Assembly (NCBI RefSeq): GCF_001639295.1
Contig: NZ_LWMV01000042.1
Span: 1-34,916 of the forward strand
Direction: 5' to 3'
Length of the DNA: 34,916 bases
Origin: Methanobrevibacter curvatus
GTDB taxonomy: Archaea; Methanobacteriota; Methanobacteria; Methanobacteriales; Methanobacteriaceae
Shown here: one piece after another, positions 1 through 8,366 of the stretch
Position numbering within the stretch: position 1 is the stretch's first letter
How the letters are laid out: each line of letters starts with the position of its first letter
Notes under the pieces: model-generated
What the model saw: the letters and a program-made list of their open reading frames with translations, nothing else
What the model was told of the DNA's origin: nothing
The model's database searches: none
Program-made: the position numbers and the translations under genes

Positions 1-81
1 TAATTTATATTTAAATAATTATTTATTGATTAAATCAATTTTAAAGAGATTAATTTTTTCATGAAAATAATTGTGGGACAT
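1..81. repeat. Partial copy of an inverted-repeat element, cut by the window edge
   Basis: This stretch matches 10761-10841 base for base apart from about six substitutions and ends in the same terminal motif (TGGGACAT here, TGGGACAC there). It is therefore the end of a third copy of the element that bounds the 8-10.8 kb island. The rest lies outside the window. No coding sequence is visible. Confidence 0.8.
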
Positions 82-235
82 CTTCGTTTTAAAAAAAAAA
101 ACAAAGAAGTAAATTTATTTTTAGAAAAACTTAATCCATTAATCAAACAGTAATGTAAAAGATGGAAAATACGAAATATTTAAAATGTTAAAATAAAAAA
201 GTTTTTTGCTTAAATGTGGAATTTTTTTGATTTTT

Positions 236-261
236 AAAAAAGTAGGATTTTTTTAAATCCT
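236..261 (-). terminator. Hairpin plus T-run downstream of the mgtE-like gene
   Basis: On the minus strand a 7-bp stem (AGGATTT/AAATCCT with a 4-base loop, 244-261) is followed at once by ACTTTTTT (236-243). It lies about 120 bases past the stop of the minus-strand transporter gene. This looks like an intrinsic terminator, although archaeal termination often needs only the T-run. The rest of 82-381 holds no gene that I can see. Confidence 0.45.
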
Positions 262-381
262 GTAACTTTTGTTTTTAATGTAATTTTTATACTTAAAAAT
301 GCCATGCAATTTATTATCATCAAATTTCTATATTTTTAAATTTAAGTATATATCCAGTATTATATATAGATAAACAATGAT

Positions 382-1719
382 TTAAATTAGAGAAGATATA
401 AATAACAGAGAAACAAACAATAAAATTAAATTAGAAACTAAATCTGTCACACTAGTGGATAATGGAATAACAATATTATCTGGATCATAGCCTCGTCTAT
501 AAGATAAAGAAGATAATGAAAATACAAATAACATCATAATTAGAATTAGAGAAATACCTGAAATAAAGCTAATTAAAATTGTTTTTGTCATTCCTAAGCC
601 CATGTGAACATAAAAGGATGAAAATCCTTCAGCCAAAAGCCCAATAAATGGGTAAATTAAAATAGCTAAAACTAGAATAATTGCAAAATTCCTTAAGGTT
701 TCTTTGTTTGGCTTTAAAATAGGTTCTATTAAACCCGAGTGAAGTGAGGAAGATAATCTCGCACTTAAAATACTAACTAAACTACCACTTTCACCAGAGA
801 AAAGTGGAACAAGAGTTAATAAAGTAGGATTTGTTAAAAGAGTTGAAACAGCACTATTAAGTATTCCTCCTGCTGAAACACCTAAAACTGATGAAAAAAG
901 TAAAACAGGGCTTGATTGTTTTAAAATCTTTTTCATAGAGTCGTTAGATTTAAAACCTGTGTAAAAAATATATAAAATTAAAGCTATAAATATTATTCCT
1001 ATAAAATATTTAATTAAGCTATTGTTAAAAAACGACAAAATTAAAAGGGAGAAAATTATAGACGGAAGTGTAAATACATCTCCTAAAGCAGCTATTAATG
1101 GATTTACAATATTATCTGGATCCCAACCATGTTCGAAGCTCTTAAGTGATATAATTAAAGTAATAGGAAGCATTATAAAACTTGAAATTAATCCTGTAAA
1201 AATAGAAATTAATAAAAAGTCGATTAAATCCATAGAATGAAAATTAAATAAAATACAAATACTTTTAGCCAAAATAGCTAAAAAAATAGATAGAATAAGA
1301 GTTAAAATAATTGAAGAAAATATGTTTTCATTTAAAATCTTTGATTTTTTTAATTCTGGGGATAAAATACCAATGTGGAGATTTGAACCTAATCTTGATC
1401 CTAATGCACCAAAAATATTTCCTCTCATTCCAATAGCTCCTGGAATAAGAACTAATAATCCTGGAAATGTTTCTAAAAAGAAAGTCATCTTTCCCAATAT
1501 GATTCCAGCAATTAAATCCCCTATGGCACATATTAAAAGAGCCACTAAACCTTCTCTGATTACAGAATTGGTATCCTTAAAAAAAGATTTAATGTTTTTA
1601 AATAGGTATTCTCCAAAAGAAAAGAAAATTCCAATCTTTTTAGAAATAAATACCATAGAATTTAAGAGCAAAATGGGGATAGCTGAAGCTAATCGTCGAA
1701 TCATCTTCATTAGTTTCAC
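382..1719 (-). CDS. MgtE/SLC41-type divalent cation transporter (two-repeat membrane protein)
   Basis: A polytopic inner-membrane protein of about 445 residues that probably moves Mg2+ or a similar divalent cation. It consists of two homologous MgtE-type membrane halves. Each half has a glycine-rich segment (PGAIGMRGN near residue 95; PLFSGESGS in the second half) and a DPDNIV motif near residues 200 and 420, where acidic residues of this family bind the cation. The N-terminal and CBS regulatory domains of bacterial MgtE are absent, so the layout resembles eukaryotic SLC41. The second half has GES where the first has GN, which suggests divergence between halves. GTG at 1719 is preferred because AGGTGAT (1724-1730) lies four bases upstream; a GTG at 1728 overlaps that site. 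The next gene upstream on this strand encodes a PhoU/RCK_C-like protein, a plausible soluble partner. Substrate is inferred from family only. Confidence 0.88.
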   Translation of the reverse strand: MKLMKMIRRLASAIPILLLNSMVFISKKIGIFFSFGEYLFKNIKSFFKDTNSVIREGLVALLICAIGDLIAGIILGKMTFFLETFPGLLVLIPGAIGMRGNIFGALGSRLGSNLHIGILSPELKKSKILNENIFSSIILTLILSIFLAILAKSICILFNFHSMDLIDFLLISIFTGLISSFIMLPITLIISLKSFEHGWDPDNIVNPLIAALGDVFTLPSIIFSLLILSFFNNSLIKYFIGIIFIALILYIFYTGFKSNDSMKKILKQSSPVLLFSSVLGVSAGGILNSAVSTLLTNPTLLTLVPLFSGESGSLVSILSARLSSSLHSGLIEPILKPNKETLRNFAIILVLAILIYPFIGLLAEGFSSFYVHMGLGMTKTILISFISGISLILIMMLFVFSLSSLSYRRGYDPDNIVIPLSTSVTDLVSNLILLFVSLLFISSLI

Positions 1720-2045
1720 TAATATCACCTACCACCATGTAAAAAACTCCTAAAAAATTAAATTTTAAATAGAAAAAATAAATATAAAAATTAAGAAAAG
1801 TTAAATAAACTAAATAAAATTAAATTAAATAAAACTAAATAAAATTAAATAAAATTAAATTAAATTTAAAAAAATAGATTATTACTATTTATATTTTTTA
1901 TACTTTAAAAAAGATTGCTTATGTCAAAAGACTAAGTTTAAAAAAGGTTTATGAATGTTAACCTAATATAAATCCAAAAAATTTAAAATAAATTTAAAGT
2001 AAATCTAAAATATGATAAAAACATTTAAAAAATAATAAACAAGAA
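1720..2045. other. AT-rich intergenic spacer with simple repeats
   Basis: No gene is seen in this 326-base gap between the two transporter-related genes. It contains a run of near-repeats of AAATAAAATT and AAATAAAACT around 1806-1870. The gap is long enough for mgtE to have its own promoter, but no TATA box stands out from the AT background. Confidence 0.6.
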
Positions 2046-2654
2046 TTAATTGCTATCATGAGGGAAATCATCAAGACCTAATTCATCTAAACTAATTTCA
2101 CCATCAGCTAATTCTTGTAAAATCCCAGAACCTGTAACAGTTCCTTTAGAGATTAAAATATCATCTTCAAATATAATAGTATTTCTGTCTGGACCATAAA
2201 TCCAAGATTCATCTCTTCTAATTGAAATAACTCTCATTCCAGTACGAGTAGCTAAAAATAATTCACCTAAAGATTTTTGTACAAGCTGAGATTCTTTTTT
2301 TACAACCACTCTAACCATAGTTTCTTCAGATTCTTCCATCACCATTTTAAATACTGGATGTGGTTTAAATCCTTTTAAAACTAAATCTGCAATATCTTTA
2401 GCAGAATTTGCTATGCTTTCAGCAGCTTCAGCTATTTCTAAAAGCACTGTTAACCTTTCTGCATCTTCAACTGAGCGTGCAGCAAGTAATGATTGTTTTT
2501 TGATTTCGTAATTTAAGCTATTAATCTTATTTTCAAGAGTAATAACTTCTTCAGCAGCGTCTTTACTATTGAATAAAACTGCAGAATAAGATAAATCAAC
2601 CATCAATTCCGACATATCTTTCATTTCAACTAAAATATCTTTAATAGTTGCCAA
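2046..2654 (-). CDS. PhoU-like helical domain plus RCK_C (TrkA-C) domain protein
   Basis: A soluble protein of 202 residues. Residues 1 to about 110 form a helical PhoU-like region (for example [21 protein letters not shown]). Residues 110-190 look like a TrkA C-terminal ligand-binding (RCK_C) domain, with a segment ending [10 protein letters not shown] and a later DDILISKGT, a pattern typical of RCK_C strands. Proteins of this kind regulate cation channels or transporters by binding small ligands. Its position just upstream of the MgtE-like gene, which lacks its own cytoplasmic regulatory domain, suggests it is the regulatory partner; that is inference. The start is TTG at 2654, supported by GGGGGAT a few bases upstream. 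No closer ATG fits this ribosome binding site. Confidence 0.82.
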   Translation of the reverse strand: MATIKDILVEMKDMSELMVDLSYSAVLFNSKDAAEEVITLENKINSLNYEIKKQSLLAARSVEDAERLTVLLEIAEAAESIANSAKDIADLVLKGFKPHPVFKMVMEESEETMVRVVVKKESQLVQKSLGELFLATRTGMRVISIRRDESWIYGPDRNTIIFEDDILISKGTVTGSGILQELADGEISLDELGLDDFPHDSN

Positions 2655-2863
2655 CTAAATCCCCCATAAGCAAAAGCTATAAAATTTAAATTAAATTTAT
2701 AAAAGCTAGTAGTATTAAGAAAATAAATAATATTAAAAAAGTAAATAAAAATTAAATAAAAAATAATAAAAATAAAATTTTAAAAAATAATAGACAAAGT
2801 AATAATAAATAATAATATAATAAATAAAAAGCAAAAATGTCTAAAACAAAAATAATTTAAAAA

Positions 2864-3985
2864 TCATCTCTTAGTATGGTAAATACATTCTCGTCTTATC
2901 TTCAATAAATCTTTTTTTTTAGATTTTAAATCATCAATTTCATCTAAAATTTCTTCAATTTTTGGTCTAAGCCATTCAACTGTTTTTTTATCATGAATCC
3001 AACTACAATTTTCACAGCTCCAAATATCAGTATTGTTATCTTTTGATTTTATCCATTTTCCACCAGTTGAACCATCTCCACAAGGATAAAATGGGCAGAA
3101 ACAAAAATCACATTGATGATTTTCTCCATTATGACAGGGATAAAACTCACAAGTTTTGTTTGACAATAGAATATCCTCACCATTTAAAAATTTATTGTAG
3201 AATTCTTTAGCCATTGGATGAATTTTAGATTTGACTACATAACCTCTTGGGCTTACCATATAATCCCGATTGTTTGAATCATCAAAGTCATTAGAATCAA
3301 TAGGGAACTTAAATTTGTAGGTCATTGAATTCCCAACAACCAAAGTTGTAGACATGTTGACATCTCTTTCATTTAAATCTTTTAAAGTAGTTATAGTGAT
3401 TTTAGAAGGAGTATAAGTACTATCTACAATCCCAATTAAAGTTTCAGCATTAATAGTTTCTAATAAAATTTTTTTAAACAATCTAAAAGGTTTTTTTCTT
3501 GATTTACTAATAGGATTATATATAACAAGGACTAAATCAGCTATTGCTGCATGTCTAATCTTTCTTTCAATTTCTGATAATGGTGTTAGAATATCACTTA
3601 AACTAATGGCTGCAAAATCATGTAATGGAGCACCTAAAAGAGAAGCAGAGAAAGTAGCAGAGGTAACTCCAGGATAAACTTTAATTTCTAAATCATCATA
3701 TTTAGATATTATTTGAAATAAAACATTAGCCATTCCAAAAATTCCAGGATCTCCAGAACTAATTAATGCCACATTTTTTCCTTCCAAAGCTTTTGCAACT
3801 CCAAGTTCTACTCTTGAAATCTCGTCTCCCATGCCTTTTTTAATTATTTCTTTTCCATCTAATATATCACTAATTGATTCTACATATTTTTTATACCCTA
3901 CAACAACATCAGCATTTTTAATGGCTTCAAGAGCGGATATTGTAATATTATCGTTTGTAGAACCAATTCCAATAACACTTAACAT
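2864..3985 (-). CDS. cbiH: Cobalt-precorrin-3B C17-methyltransferase with C-terminal Cys-rich domain
   Basis: An enzyme of the anaerobic corrin pathway that methylates C-17 using S-adenosylmethionine and drives ring contraction. Residues 1 to about 240 are a CbiH/CobJ tetrapyrrole methylase: it opens MLSVIGIGSTNDNIT, with an SAM-binding SGDPGIFGMA near residue 78 and VYPGVTSATF near 105. Residues from about 275 form a cysteine-rich tail (CEFYPCHNG, CDFCFCPFYPCGDG, CENCSW), probably metal-binding, matching the small Cys-rich domain that methanogen CbiH proteins can carry. The start ATG at 3985 is chosen because MLSVIGIG is the family start; an in-frame extension upstream (MFSFFLMFSFFLCEN) comes from a short duplicated spacer and is unlikely to be translated. 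The unknown gene at 4037-4561 ends 51 bases upstream and may be co-transcribed. Other cobalamin genes here are at 10.9-13.2 and 29.7 kb. Confidence 0.9.
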   Translation of the reverse strand: MLSVIGIGSTNDNITISALEAIKNADVVVGYKKYVESISDILDGKEIIKKGMGDEISRVELGVAKALEGKNVALISSGDPGIFGMANVLFQIISKYDDLEIKVYPGVTSATFSASLLGAPLHDFAAISLSDILTPLSEIERKIRHAAIADLVLVIYNPISKSRKKPFRLFKKILLETINAETLIGIVDSTYTPSKITITTLKDLNERDVNMSTTLVVGNSMTYKFKFPIDSNDFDDSNNRDYMVSPRGYVVKSKIHPMAKEFYNKFLNGEDILLSNKTCEFYPCHNGENHQCDFCFCPFYPCGDGSTGGKWIKSKDNNTDIWSCENCSWIHDKKTVEWLRPKIEEILDEIDDLKSKKKDLLKIRRECIYHTKR

Positions 3986-4036
3986 ATTTTCACACAAAAA
4001 AAAACTAAACATCAAAAAAAAACTAAACAAAAGAAA

Positions 4037-4561
4037 CTAAACATCAAAAGGAGAATAACCTAATGGTGTAGCATTGTACAATTTAAAAATAGAAACGATT
4101 TTTATAGTTTCAGTATCTATTTTTACATTTTTTCCAGATTTTTCAGCCTCAGCAGAGGCTATTATTTTATAATTAGGAATAGTTGATAAAACAATTTGAC
4201 CTTTTGTAATATTAGCTGGAGCATATCCATAAGAATTGATTTTAACAATAAACTTTTCTCCACTTTCGTATGATGTAGCATTCATATAATCAATGTTTAC
4301 TCCATCTACATTAGTCAGGTTCGTTATTATTTCAGCAGTATTTACAGGATTAGAAATATTAAATATTTCTGGATCTTTAATAATGATATTATTAATATTT
4401 TCTTGTGAAAAAATAGAACTAAGAGATTCTAACTGAAAATCTAGTAGTCCTTTAACATCAGGAGTTTCAGAAGTGATTATAGTGTATGAACTTAACAATC
4501 CTGCCTCAAAAAATCCTAAGAATAATATTATTATCAATAAAAACTTCAAAATCTTTGACAT
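4037..4561 (-). CDS. Membrane-anchored protein of unknown function
   Basis: I do not recognise a family. The 174-residue product begins with one strongly hydrophobic segment (residues 4-27, KILKFLLIIILFLGFFEAGL), which could be a signal anchor or uncleaved signal peptide. The rest is an extracytoplasmic-looking soluble domain rich in Asn, Ile and Thr with several N-x-T/S sequons and no cysteines. The start ATG at 4561 has AGGTTGAT upstream. It precedes cbiH by 51 bases on the same strand, so the two may form an operon, but nothing ties it to corrin synthesis. It is divergent from the PolD small-subunit gene across 246 bases. The last codons and the stop region are partly duplicated in the spacer towards cbiH. 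Confidence 0.7.
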   Translation of the reverse strand: MSKILKFLLIIILFLGFFEAGLLSSYTIITSETPDVKGLLDFQLESLSSIFSQENINNIIIKDPEIFNISNPVNTAEIITNLTNVDGVNIDYMNATSYESGEKFIVKINSYGYAPANITKGQIVLSTIPNYKIIASAEAEKSGKNVKIDTETIKIVSIFKLYNATPLGYSPFDV

Positions 4562-4689
4562 TATATCAACCTAAAATAAAATTAAAGATGTATAAAAATA
4601 TATAAAAAATATATAAAAAGTATATAAAAAGCATATAAAATAATATATAAAAAACAATTAAATTTATTAAATTTAAAAACAAATGTTAT

Positions 4690-4750
4690 ATTAAATGTTA
4701 TATAAATATAAATTAGAATAATATAATATTATATCTTTTTATATAAAAAA
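4690..4750 (+). promoter_or_regulatory. Candidate TATA elements for the PolD small-subunit gene
   Basis: Two TATA-like boxes stand out in the divergent gap: GTTATATAAATATA (4697-4710) and TTTTTATATAAAA (4736-4748). The second would place transcription start near 4770, giving a leader of about 40 bases. The whole gap is AT-rich, so either match may be chance. Confidence 0.3.
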
Positions 4751-4807
4751 CTATTGAAGCACTAATCAAGCTATAAAAAAATATATTTTAAAAAAATAGC
4801 TAAAAAA

Positions 4808-6499
4808 ATGCTAAAAAATCTTGATAAAATGAATGAACTTTTAATAAAATTAGCAGAAAATGGAATAAACATTGGTCCTGAAAGCTTTAAAAAAATTAAA
4901 ACCTTAAAAAATCCTTTAGAATTTGTATCCACATTAATTATAAAAATAAAAAGTCAATTTAAATCTAAAGAATTAGTTGTTATAAAAGATGAAATTATAA
5001 ATAGCTATTTAGAAGAATTTAAAAATAGTGCATCTGAAAACACTGCTGAAACAATAGCAAAAAAAGAAATAAATAAAACTGAAGAAATAAACAAAAATAA
5101 AGAAACAGATGAAAATAAAGAAATAAACAAAAATAAAGATGAAAATAAAGAGTTAAACGAAGAAATTAACAAACCTAATAGAAATCAAGATGGTGTAGAA
5201 GGAAAATTTAATTTTGAAATATTAATCGACACAAGTAAAAAGTCATATACCAAGGGAGAATTAGTAGATTTCGTAAGTTTATTTAAAAGTAGATTTGAAA
5301 AATTGTCTAAAATCTTAAAAAAAAGATCACAATTGAAAGTTGTTAAAAAAATCTCTGAAATACATGCTCAAGACAAACAAAATGATTTTTCAACAATTGG
5401 AATGATAAAAGAAATTAAAAAAACAAAAAATGGACATATATTTATGGAATTAGAAGATGAAACAGGAGTATTAAATGTTTTAATCAGCAAAGACGATGCA
5501 GAATTAATTAAATTTTCAGAAAAGCTTGTTAAAGACGAAGTTGTCGGTGTATTGGGGAAAATTGGAAAAAATTCAAAAAAAGACCCTAAAAACGGTTCTA
5601 AAAAGGAATCAAATAAATCTAATAGTTTAAGTATTGCATCAGAAATTATTCAACCAGGAGTAACAAGAATAGATAAAAAAAAAATGGATTTTTCAGTCTG
5701 TTTTTGTTCTGATATTCATATTGGAAGTAATACATTTGTAGAAGAATCTTTTGTAAAATTTATTGATTGGATAAACGGTGATTTTGAAAATGAAGAGTTT
5801 AAAGCAATAGGTATGGATATTAAATACTTAATCATTTCTGGAGATATTGTAGATGGTATAGGTATTTATCCTAATCAAGATAAGGAACTAAAGATAAAAG
5901 ATATTACAAAACAATATGATAAAGCTGCTGAATTATTATCTAAAATAAGAACAGGTGTTAAAATAATTATAGGTCCTGGAAACCACGATGCTTCAAGAGT
6001 TGCAGAACCTCAACCAGCTGTTCCAAAAGAATATGCTAAATCATTATATGAATTAAAAAATGTGGAATTTGTAAGCAATCCTGCTTTAATTTCCTTAGAA
6101 GGAATAAAAGTTTTAATGTATCACGGAAGAGGAATAGATGATATGGCTTTGGGAGTAAAAGGAATGTCTATGGAAGAAAACGATAAAATCATGAAAGAAC
6201 TTATGAATAAAAGACATTTAGCTCCATTATATGGAGAAAGAACACCCTTAGCTGCTGAATTAGAAGACCATTTAGTTATCGATGACTTACCTGATATTTT
6301 CCATACTGGTCATGTCCATATAAATAGCTATAAAAATTATAATGGAATTCATATGATTAACTCAGGAACTTTTCAAACCCAAACAGAATTTCAAAAGACA
6401 CATAACATCAACCCTACTGTTGCTGTAGTTCCAATTCTCCATAGAGGAAAATTCATAGAAATAAACTTCTTAAGCTCACAAAAAAAAAATAGAAAATAG
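4808..6499 (+). CDS. polB: DNA polymerase D (Pol II) small subunit DP1, 3'-5' exonuclease
   Basis: The proofreading subunit of the archaeal replicative polymerase PolD. The 563-residue protein has a helical N-terminus, a low-complexity Asn/Lys/Glu linker around residues 85-130, an OB-fold (about 195-280) and a calcineurin-like phosphoesterase domain (about 295-555). Metal-binding motifs are clear: FCSDIHIGS, SGDIVDG, GPGNHDASR, MYHGR and HTGHVH. These match the DP1 family, where the phosphoesterase is an active Mre11-like nuclease. The ATG at 4808 has no obvious Shine-Dalgarno site; ATG at 4829 is an alternative start. The partner large subunit is encoded 20 kb away at 24801-28232, so the two are not in an operon. 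The symbol polB follows archaeal PolD naming and should not be confused with family B polymerase. Confidence 0.95.
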   Translation: MLKNLDKMNELLIKLAENGINIGPESFKKIKTLKNPLEFVSTLIIKIKSQFKSKELVVIKDEIINSYLEEFKNSASENTAETIAKKEINKTEEINKNKETDENKEINKNKDENKELNEEINKPNRNQDGVEGKFNFEILIDTSKKSYTKGELVDFVSLFKSRFEKLSKILKKRSQLKVVKKISEIHAQDKQNDFSTIGMIKEIKKTKNGHIFMELEDETGVLNVLISKDDAELIKFSEKLVKDEVVGVLGKIGKNSKKDPKNGSKKESNKSNSLSIASEIIQPGVTRIDKKKMDFSVCFCSDIHIGSNTFVEESFVKFIDWINGDFENEEFKAIGMDIKYLIISGDIVDGIGIYPNQDKELKIKDITKQYDKAAELLSKIRTGVKIIIGPGNHDASRVAEPQPAVPKEYAKSLYELKNVEFVSNPALISLEGIKVLMYHGRGIDDMALGVKGMSMEENDKIMKELMNKRHLAPLYGERTPLAAELEDHLVIDDLPDIFHTGHVHINSYKNYNGIHMINSGTFQTQTEFQKTHNINPTVAVVPILHRGKFIEINFLSSQKKNRK

Positions 6500-6595
6500 C
6501 TAAAGTATAGCTAAATAAAATATAATAAAATATAATAAAATTAAAAAAAAGTAAAAAAAGAATATATAAAAATGTATAAAAAAATTATAATAACA

Positions 6596-7183
6596 TTAAA
6601 ATCCATTTAAGATGTTTGAAATAAATTGAATCTTAGATGTTTCTTCAACAAATTCGGCTAAATCTCCTGCTTCTTCAATTGTTTTTCCAAGAGCAATTAC
6701 ACCATGTTTTTTTAAAATAAGCACATCTTCATTGCCAATAGCCGATGCAACATGAATAGCTAATTCTTCGCTACCTGGTTTTTTATAAGGGATTTCCTTT
6801 AAAAATTCATTTTCTATTTTTCCAAAGCCTTCCATTCTTTTTAATTTTTTATCAGAAAAAGAAAAACCAGTTACATAAGGTGAATGAGTGTGAACAATAC
6901 CATTTATATCATTTCTCTTTTTATAAATATTTAAATGCATAAAAAGCTCAGAAGACGGTTTTTTATTACTAATTCCATCACCAATGAAATTACCTTCAAT
7001 ATCTACCAGTACAATATCTTCATATTTAAGTCTATTTAATGAAATTAAAGTTGGAGTAATAGCTATAATATCTTTTCCATTATATTTTATCCGTCCACTA
7101 ATATTTCCAGCTTTACCTGAAACTAATTTTCTATCAAAAACATATTGAGATACTTCAAGAACAGAATTAATTAGATTATCCAT
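6596..7183 (-). CDS. Class II aldolase/adducin family protein (fuculose-phosphate aldolase-like)
   Basis: A zinc-dependent aldolase of 195 residues, close to the normal length for L-fuculose-1-phosphate aldolase. The catalytic Glu is at residue 79 (KPSSE), zinc ligands are H98 and H100 (GIVHTHSPY) and H160 (ILKKHGV), matching the family spacing. In Methanocaldococcus the related enzyme supplies lactaldehyde, and from it lactate, for coenzyme F420; the same role is plausible here but is inferred. Other class II aldolases act on methylthioribulose or ribulose phosphates, so the substrate is not certain. ATG at 7183 has GGTGATTAA just upstream. It stands alone, with convergent polB upstream in coordinates and UPF0147 143 bases behind it on the same strand. 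Confidence 0.88.
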   Translation of the reverse strand: MDNLINSVLEVSQYVFDRKLVSGKAGNISGRIKYNGKDIIAITPTLISLNRLKYEDIVLVDIEGNFIGDGISNKKPSSELFMHLNIYKKRNDINGIVHTHSPYVTGFSFSDKKLKRMEGFGKIENEFLKEIPYKKPGSEELAIHVASAIGNEDVLILKKHGVIALGKTIEEAGDLAEFVEETSKIQFISNILNGF

Positions 7184-7325
7184 TTAATCACCAAAAAATA
7201 GAAAAAAATAATAGAAAAAAATTGAAAAGAAAATATAAATAAAATATAAATAAAAAAAGAAATGAAAAAAATTAATTACAAAATACTAAAAAAATAAGAA
7301 AAATAAGAAAAATTATAAAATAAAA

Positions 7326-7574
7326 TTAAACTCCTTCTAATTTTGCTAAAATCTCGTAAATAAGAGTTCTAGCATGAACAGGGATGTTAGGGTCGTTACT
7401 AATTTCATCTAACTTTTGGACAACAGCGCTTGCCCGTACAATTTCATCTTCCTCTTCATTAAATAATATTTTATTTGATTCGTCTGCAGCTCTCCTAATA
7501 TTACGTGGAATTGTATTATTCCCATTAATATGCTGTAATATCTGAGAAACTTCTTCAAAAGTGTGATTAGTCAT
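7326..7574 (-). CDS. UPF0147 family protein
   Basis: A small all-helical protein of 82 residues that matches the archaeal UPF0147 family, whose function is unknown. Typical segments are NGNNTIPRNIRRAADES and NDPNIPVHARTLIYEILAKLE. The start is placed at ATG 7574 because GGAGG lies eight bases upstream; a TTG at 7589 would overlap that ribosome binding site and is unlikely. Same strand as the aldolase gene, 142 bases away, with no evidence of functional linkage. Confidence 0.88.
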   Translation of the reverse strand: MTNHTFEEVSQILQHINGNNTIPRNIRRAADESNKILFNEEEDEIVRASAVVQKLDEISNDPNIPVHARTLIYEILAKLEGV

Positions 7575-7960
7575 ATTAAAAACCTCCAAAATAAAAAAAT
7601 TATTAAAAAAAAATATTTAAAACTATTACAACCATAACAATTATAAAAATAAAAAGATATTTAACAAAAATAGCAATTTATGAAAATCCTAGTATAATTG
7701 TAACTTTTTTAAATTATGAACATAAAAAGTATAAATAATGTATAAAATAAAGTTTATATCAATCTTTTATAAAATAAATTTAAAAAAATATTAGAATAAA
7801 TTTAAATATTAGAATAAATTTAGAAAAATAATAAACTAACATTAAATAATATATAATTAATAGTATTTATATTTTTCCATTTTATTAAATTTTTATCAAC
7901 TAAAAATTTTTTTAATTAATTTTCATAAAATCAGATAAATAATTTTTTTGTTTTTTGAAT
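7575..7960. other. Gene-free AT-rich spacer before the inverted-repeat island
   Basis: No gene is seen. It probably holds the UPF0147 promoter near its left end. A short direct repeat of TATTAGAATAAATTTA occurs twice around 7789-7822. Confidence 0.6.
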
Positions 7961-8256
7961 ATGTCCCATGATTAATTTCATAAAAAAATTAATCTCTTTA
8001 AAATTAATTTAATCAATAAATAATTATTTAAATATAAATTAATAATTTATTAAGTATTATTTTACTAAATAAAAATGTAATTAATAGTTATAATAAATTT
8101 AATCAATTTAAAACCAATTTTAAATCATCTAAAATTTAAAATTTTGAATTATGGGACATCCTCTTATATTCCAACACCAAATTTTTGGAACAATAATTTG
8201 TCGATTGTATACAACTAAACTGCAAAAATTAGTTAAAAAAATTAAGTTTTTGACTA
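7961..8256 (+). repeat. Left inverted repeat of the 8-10.8 kb island (with MITE-like outer 199 bp)
   Basis: This block is the reverse complement of 10551-10841 with about a dozen substitutions and one 7-base insertion. The outer part (7961-8159) is itself MITE-like: it starts ATGTCCCAT and ends ATGGGACAT, a terminal inverted repeat. The inner part (8160-8256) is shared by both island ends and contains a small imperfect palindrome (TTCCAACACC...TTTTTGGAA). A short open frame (8151-8384) begins inside the terminal repeat and resembles no protein I know. Confidence 0.88.
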
Positions 8257-8366
8257 TATTGATTGATTCTGATAAATATTCTATGTTTAAAGCTTTTCAA
8301 AAAAACCAAAACCCTACACACTTTTTGACATTATCAAAAAATGTAAAACTTATTGGAAATGAGATT

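Noticed and set aside
1322-1753. Plus-strand open frame of 143 codons across the mgtE-like gene
   Set aside because: It is antisense to a clear transporter gene, and its composition is that of a shadow frame.
2655-2863. Cobalamin riboswitch near cbi genes
   Set aside because: Leaders of cbiH, cbiG, cupin-cbiB and cbiL are AT-rich spacers without any conserved GC-rich box; such riboswitches are not expected in archaea.
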